DNA from: Halisarca cf. caerulea
Lineage: Eukaryota > Porifera > Demospongiae > Chondrillida > Halisarcidae
NCBI GenBank assembly: GCA_963170055.1
Contig: CAUJGJ010000245.1
Coordinates: 1-10,000, forward strand
Length of the DNA: 10,000 bases
Direction of reading: 5' to 3'
The notes beneath the pieces are model-generated. The model had not been told where the DNA came from and ran no database searches. It saw only the letters and a program-made list of their open reading frames with translations. Each line of letters begins with the position of its first letter. Position 1 is the stretch's first letter. The translations under genes and the position numbers were made by a program. Shown in pieces: positions 6,790 to 10,000 of the stretch.

Positions 6790-7087
6790 CTGCAGTATAT
6801 AGCAAACCTTAGGAGTGATGTGCAGAGGAAGGGCTTCTAGTTAGCAGGTGGCCAAAGGTGCGTATAATAAGGTTAGGAAAATAGGATAGAAAAGAGTCAT
6901 TTCCTTTTAAGCTCAACAGCACACACATCTAAGATTACACAATCCATCCCTAAAAGGATAACAACTGGTGCATGTGTAAACTGTGTGCTCAAAGGCTGGG
7001 ACTTCTGTGGGGGATTTGCTAGGACACATGTGAGAGGGAAGTAGACATGCATCCTGTGGCGCTTCTTCAGAAGCCCCTGGTGCTTAC
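6790..7087 (-). other. Intron of the PDXDC1-like gene
   Basis: Spans the GTAAGC donor at 7087 and the CTGCAG acceptor at 6790-6795 (minus strand). It contains no transposon or microsatellite, unlike most other intervals in the window. Confidence 0.6.
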
Positions 7088-7172
7088 CCCTGGATGTGAA
7101 GCCACATATTGTGCTGATCGGACAGTTCCTTCAAACGAGAGATGCTGTCAATGTGGCCTGCGACATAGGTTC
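7088..7172 (-). CDS. PDXDC1: PDXDC1-like exon, group II PLP decarboxylase fold
   Basis: An 85-nt exon between a textbook acceptor (TTCACTGCAG) and donor (GTAAGC) on the minus strand. It reads TYVAGHIDSISRLKEL, then a short linker, then MWLHIQ, with Gly codons split at both ends. The pattern Gly-Thr-x-x-x-Gly-His-x-Asp-x-x-x-Arg-Leu-Lys-Glu-Leu followed by Trp-Leu-His is diagnostic of PDXDC1, a cytosolic/Golgi-associated animal protein with the fold of group II PLP-dependent decarboxylases and an ill-defined reaction. In active group II enzymes the residue two after WLH is the Asp that holds the PLP ring nitrogen (WLHVDAA). PDXDC1 usually has Glu there, and this copy has Gln. Flanking exons upstream (the -LLVANA- segment) were not found. 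Confidence 0.87.
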
Positions 7173-7427
7173 CTGCAGTGAAGGGGAAACACAGAAATAG
7201 TTTACAGCAATGACTCATTTGATGCAGTCATAACACAGGTGTCAAATGCAGCCCAACTGACTAGCAGGGCTAAGATAATAGGAGTTTGTAAACAGAATTG
7301 GCAATGGTTCTGTAGTGTGCTACACTGCCTCCAAAGAAAGCTAACAGCAATGTCATGCAAAAATGGCAGTGATCATGTATGTTTGAAAAGCTTTTCAATC
7401 TACAGTAAATTTCACAATAAATACTAC
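7173..7427. other. Upstream intron sequence, no gene recognised
   Basis: This lies upstream of the 7088-7172 exon and includes its acceptor. I searched the minus strand for the preceding exon, which must end in the first base of a Gly codon, and found none. Confidence 0.45.
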
Positions 7428-7657
7428 AGCCTGGTTCACAATATGTCACACGTGCCCGCGACGCGATGCGACACTCTGTCACAGTGTCTATTTTAGTCGC
7501 ATCGCAGCTTGTCGCAGCGAATAGGAATTGTTTCTAATCTCAGCGACAATTGTGCGATAATATGCGAGTTTCCGCGTGCTTTTAAACGGCCAATTACGTA
7601 CTGTGACAGAGTGTCGCATCTCATCGCAGGCACTTGCAACATATTGTGAACCAGGCT
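7428..7657. mobile_element. 230-bp foldback MITE with 58-bp inverted repeats
   Basis: The arms at 7428-7485 and 7600-7657 are equal in length and highly similar in inverted orientation, sharing AGCCTGGTTCACAATATGT at the tips and GATGCGACACTCTGTCACAG toward the loop. Inside are further inverted GCGATGCGAC / GTCGCATCGC motifs. The flanks TAC and TAA would be a 3-bp duplication with one mismatch, as in PIF/Harbinger, but this is not decisive. It is more GC-rich and CpG-rich than its surroundings and has no coding capacity. Confidence 0.88.
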
Positions 7658-7664
7658 TAACGTA

Positions 7665-7996
7665 CAGTTGAGCCACTGCAACTTGATGCTCTGATAATCC
7701 AATTTCTCTAATCTAACCATTCTTCAAGGAACAGCCGTCAGAGTGAACGGGAAAGAGTTGGTCACAAAATTCAGCAACTGAAACAGCCTTGTGTTGGTTG
7801 TTGGATTTGGACGTTGGCTTATGGGAGGCTCAACATATCATCCTTCAGTCCACTCTGTAGGCATGAACAAGTTGTCAGACTTGTTGGTTGCTGGATTTGT
7901 GACCGACTCTTTTCCTGTTCAGTATGACAACTGTTCATCGAAGAATGGTATAATTGGAGAAATTGGATTATCAGAGCATCGGTTTCCAGACAGCTG
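7665..7996. mobile_element. 332-bp TA-flanked MITE with ~110-bp inverted repeats
   Basis: The outer ends CAGTTGAGCC (left) and CAGCTGTCTGG (right, reverse complement) are bounded by TA at 7663-7664 and 7997-7998. The arms align over about 110 bp, with a 24-bp identical block at 7685-7708 versus 7957-7980 that includes GATGCTCTGATAATCC. The loop (about 7786-7880) carries a GTTGGTTGTTGGATTTG motif. TA duplication and the CAGTTGA-type tips suggest a Tc1/mariner/pogo-type non-autonomous element. Confidence 0.82.
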
Positions 7997-7998
7997 TA

Positions 7999-8482
7999 TT
8001 GCACTACATATAATGATAAGTATAAATCAAAGAACATACACAAAACATAATGTCACTTATCATACATTAGTGTGATTTTCTTGTGTATGTACTGAGAAGT
8101 GATACAATCTCATGAAAACACAGACAATGCATACATAATGGTTGACATGTACTGTATACGCATATAAAACACAAAGTAAATAGCTATAGATGACATGTGT
8201 GCTTGTATCCTGGTGTGGGGGCGAATTATGGGTGGATCAAAGGAAAAAGTGTGCTGACATTTGTGATGTAGCACAGGTCACTGATATACGCACACTTCCT
8301 AATTGATGTCAATTGATGTCAATTGGCAGGATAAGTGGCTACAACTGATCAACTCTAGATGAGGCTGTACACACCAACAGTCAAGAGTGAATGGTTGCCA
8401 GGATACAAATTAGTTATATCCTGTCCAGGTGTGCTACAGCAGAAATACAGTGCTGACTGACCGAGGGTGAAGATACAAGTAA
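7999..8482. other. No gene recognised; small 10-bp tandem repeat
   Basis: About 480 bp of unique-looking sequence. AATTGATGTC is repeated twice and partly a third time at 8301-8325. I found no convincing exon on either strand. Confidence 0.45.
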
Positions 8483-8575
8483 TAGTTATTGTATGGCTAG
8501 CTGGGCATTGGCGTATTTATTGCCTGAGGGCAAGTGCAATAAAGAGCCAATGCCCAGCTAGCCATACAATAACTA
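8483..8575. repeat. 93-bp near-perfect hairpin (30-bp perfect arms)
   Basis: Arms at 8483-8512 and 8546-8575 are exact reverse complements over 30 bp, each containing GGCTAGCTGGGC or its complement. After a small internal loop, TTTATTGC (8516-8523) pairs with GCAATAAA (8536-8543), leaving a 12-base loop. It could be a tiny foldback element or a precursor-like RNA hairpin. The perfect pairing favours a recent inverted duplication. A degenerate third copy of the arm lies at 8911-8933. Confidence 0.9.
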
Positions 8576-8634
8576 GCTTGTTGTGAGCGCTTAATTTTAA
8601 CGCACAACGAATAGTGGCGCTGCCAACGAAAATG

Positions 8635-8773
8635 ATTCGTTCTTTTGTTTTAAAACTTTTGACGTTGACTCCTAAATCGAATTTCCATAGCAGTGAAGTG
8701 TTTTGTTGGGCACTAGAATTGGCGATGTTATCGAAGGAAGCGAGTTTCATTCGTTCTTTTGTTTTAAACTTTT
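8635..8773. repeat. Dispersed direct repeat, 114-bp spacing
   Basis: The block ATTCGTTCTTTTGTTTTAAA plus CTTTT occurs at 8635-8660 and at 8749-8773, differing by one A. The sequence between is not repeated. The short frames covering it on either strand show no known protein. Confidence 0.8.
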
Positions 8774-8787
8774 CAATGTTTGATTAT

Positions 8788-8848
8788 CGTAAACAGGGCA
8801 AAAGTCAGTAGTAGCCCGGGGCTCTTCTAGGTTATTGCCCTGTTTGCG
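8788..8848. repeat. Inverted repeat with hairpin in its loop
   Basis: CGTAAACAGGGCAA (8788-8801) pairs with TTGCCCTGTTTGCG (8835-8848), 13 of 14 positions plus a G-T pair. The loop itself contains AGCCC-G-GGGCT, so a branched structure is possible. Confidence 0.75.
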
Positions 8849-8996
8849 GTCAGTTCTAACCACAAAAAGGGCAACAACAAAAAATACTGCCTTGTCGGTC
8901 CCTTTGATCTAATGCCCAACCATACAACAAGTACAAATACATGTACAGTAGATAGATACACACATGGAAACACATGCATGCAGGCACACATGCACG

Positions 8997-9048
8997 CATG
9001 AGCACACACACACACATGTGCATGCACATACAAACACATATACACACG

Positions 9049-9116
<68 letters not shown>
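8997..9116. repeat. (CA)n microsatellite
   Basis: CA repeat, interrupted by ATGTG and ATACA blocks in its first half and uninterrupted from about 9052. It is preceded by CATGCATGCA-type sequence. Confidence 0.95.
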
Positions 9117-9117
<1 letters not shown>

Positions 9118-9281
9118 CTGCACGGGCAGAACAATGGCACACAGCTGTAAGACACAACCTCCCCCATACCCACAGAAGACAACCTGGTGTACACTAAAGT
9201 GAATACAATATACCACAGACACAACTGAGTTGTATTATCTTAATACCAACAAATCACACCCATCAACAGTGATTGTCATAC

Positions 9282-9322
9282 CTCACACTTATGGATGGAG
9301 AGCACATCACACAAATCAATAT
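9282..9322 (-). CDS. Candidate 41-nt upstream exon
   Basis: The minus strand shows acceptor TACTTACTACAG and donor GTATGA around a 41-nt open segment reading IDLCDVLSIHKCE after two bases of a split codon. In PDXDC1 a segment of the type M-D-(V/I)-x-x-L-x-x-x-I precedes the exon seen at 7088-7172 by about 25 residues, so position and strand are compatible. The similarity is weak and the connecting ~13-residue exon was not found. Confidence 0.22.
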
Positions 9323-9409
9323 CTGTAGTAAGTACATTACAAGATAAGTACAGCCTATAAAGGATCCCCGATACAGAGCAAACCACTGTGGCCAACCAGG
9401 TGGTAACTA

Positions 9410-9597
9410 GGGTTGGGCAATATTTCAATAATTACGAAAATCATGGTAATTCTCCAAATGATAATCGAATCGTTGGTGACTTTGGACATTGTGATTATCG
9501 AAGATTGCATTTAGTGTGATAATTGAGGCAAAGGGCTGTTTATTACCTCCTTCCAATCCAAACATCAGCTTTCTATTCAGTTAGGTATTGCTCAAAC
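9410..9597. mobile_element. Possible decayed MITE
   Basis: AGGGTTGGGCAATATTT at the left is a tip common among hAT-like elements, and TATTGCTCAAACTT on the right matches its reverse complement at about 9 of 12 positions. GATAATCGA and TCGATAATC motifs lie between. No target duplication is clear. Confidence 0.3.
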
Positions 9598-9621
9598 TTC
9601 GGGACATCCGTTATACTTGCT

Positions 9622-9661
9622 GTATATTCTTAGGATTTTCAGTATATTCTTAGGATTCTCA
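9622..9661. repeat. 20-bp tandem duplication
   Basis: Two adjacent 20-bp copies of GTATATTCTTAGGATTTTCA, the second differing at one base. Confidence 0.93.
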
Positions 9662-9769
9662 GCCAGCGCAATTATCATCAGAAATTTGTGATATTGCACA
9701 CAATTGGACAAAAATTAATCACGGCTGACAAGACCGACTATCAACCCTGTTGGCAGGGCATACACAGGA

Positions 9770-10000
9770 GACACTTACAGTACTCTACATGTGTGTCCCA
9801 ACCAGTACAGAATTGCATCACTTACTCTACACGTGTGTCCCAACCAGTACAGAATTGCATCACTTACTCTACACGTGTGTCCCAACCAGTACAGAATTGC
9901 ATCACTTACTTTACACGTGTGTCCCAACCAGTACAGAATTGCATCACTTACTGTACACATACACATATGATAGTAACCAGTACAGAATTGCATTAGGGAA
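9770..10000. repeat. 42-bp tandem repeat, runs to window edge
   Basis: Four copies of a 42-bp unit, with CCCAACCAG starting at 9797, 9839, 9881 and 9923, and a final diverged copy from about 9950. The period is 14 codons, so the plus strand is open with a repeated TRVSQPVQNC-type peptide. The near-identity at all codon positions shows recent DNA-level duplication, not a protein repeat under selection. The array may extend past the window. Confidence 0.93.

Noticed and set aside
7239..7720. Several short frames on both strands
   Set aside because: Much of this falls in the foldback and TA-flanked MITEs; related peptides on the minus strand come from the inverted arms.
7791..8075. 94-codon plus-strand frame
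   Set aside because: Mostly the loop and right arm of the 7665-7996 MITE.
8517..8811. Minus- and plus-strand frames of 65-77 codons
   Set aside because: They run through the hairpin arm and the direct repeats; no known protein and no splice or start context.
9688..9996. 102-codon plus-strand frame with a 14-residue repeat
   Set aside because: The 42-bp unit is nearly identical at every codon position, pointing to recent DNA duplication rather than a coding repeat.
9770..10000. CRISPR-like array appearance
   Set aside because: The whole 42-bp unit is repeated with no unique spacers, and the genome is an animal one.

Overview
This is animal (metazoan) genomic DNA, most likely from an invertebrate. 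It has no compact operons. It is AT-leaning and crowded with (CA)n microsatellites, minisatellites and small inverted-repeat transposons, and its coding sequence comes as short exons with GT/AG splice sites. The one clear homology is two spliced exons on the minus strand matching PDXDC1 (pyridoxal-dependent decarboxylase domain-containing protein 1), a mainly animal family. The repeat density would suit a sponge or another marine invertebrate, but the species cannot be fixed from the sequence.

Gene content: a PDXDC1-like gene runs right to left. The exons at 7088-7172 and 6753-6789 join in phase and reproduce the family signature around its WLH-x-x-G motif. Further minus-strand exon candidates lie at 9282-9322, 4269-4317, 3518-3577, 2488-2635 and 1994-2028. 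A good terminal exon with a stop codon lies at 1590-1668. Whether all belong to one transcript cannot be shown here, and about 100 residues expected between 6753 and 4317 were not found. One plus-strand cysteine-rich open frame (5995-6280) is unassigned.

Layout: 1-92 is a 19-bp tandem repeat. 277-580 is a purine-rich minisatellite. Two arrays of one 18-bp repeat (1248-1475 and 1671-1790) bracket the terminal exon. (CA)n arrays lie at 2171-2413, 3617-3700, 4208-4264, 6530-6613 and 8997-9116, all with CA on the plus strand. 2743-3266 is a TA-flanked element interrupted by a second TIR element (2893-3234). 3702-4207 is a TIR element lodged inside a (CA)n tract. 4958-5695 is a C-rich ~25-bp minisatellite and 5862-5986 a 26-bp minisatellite. 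7428-7657 and 7665-7996 are two non-autonomous elements only 7 bp apart. 8483-8575 is a near-perfect hairpin, followed by more inverted and direct repeats. 9770 to the end is a 42-bp tandem repeat.

Nearly all long open frames here are artefacts of tandem repeats. The genic signal is a thin chain of minus-strand exons whose introns have been colonised by at least five non-autonomous DNA transposons.
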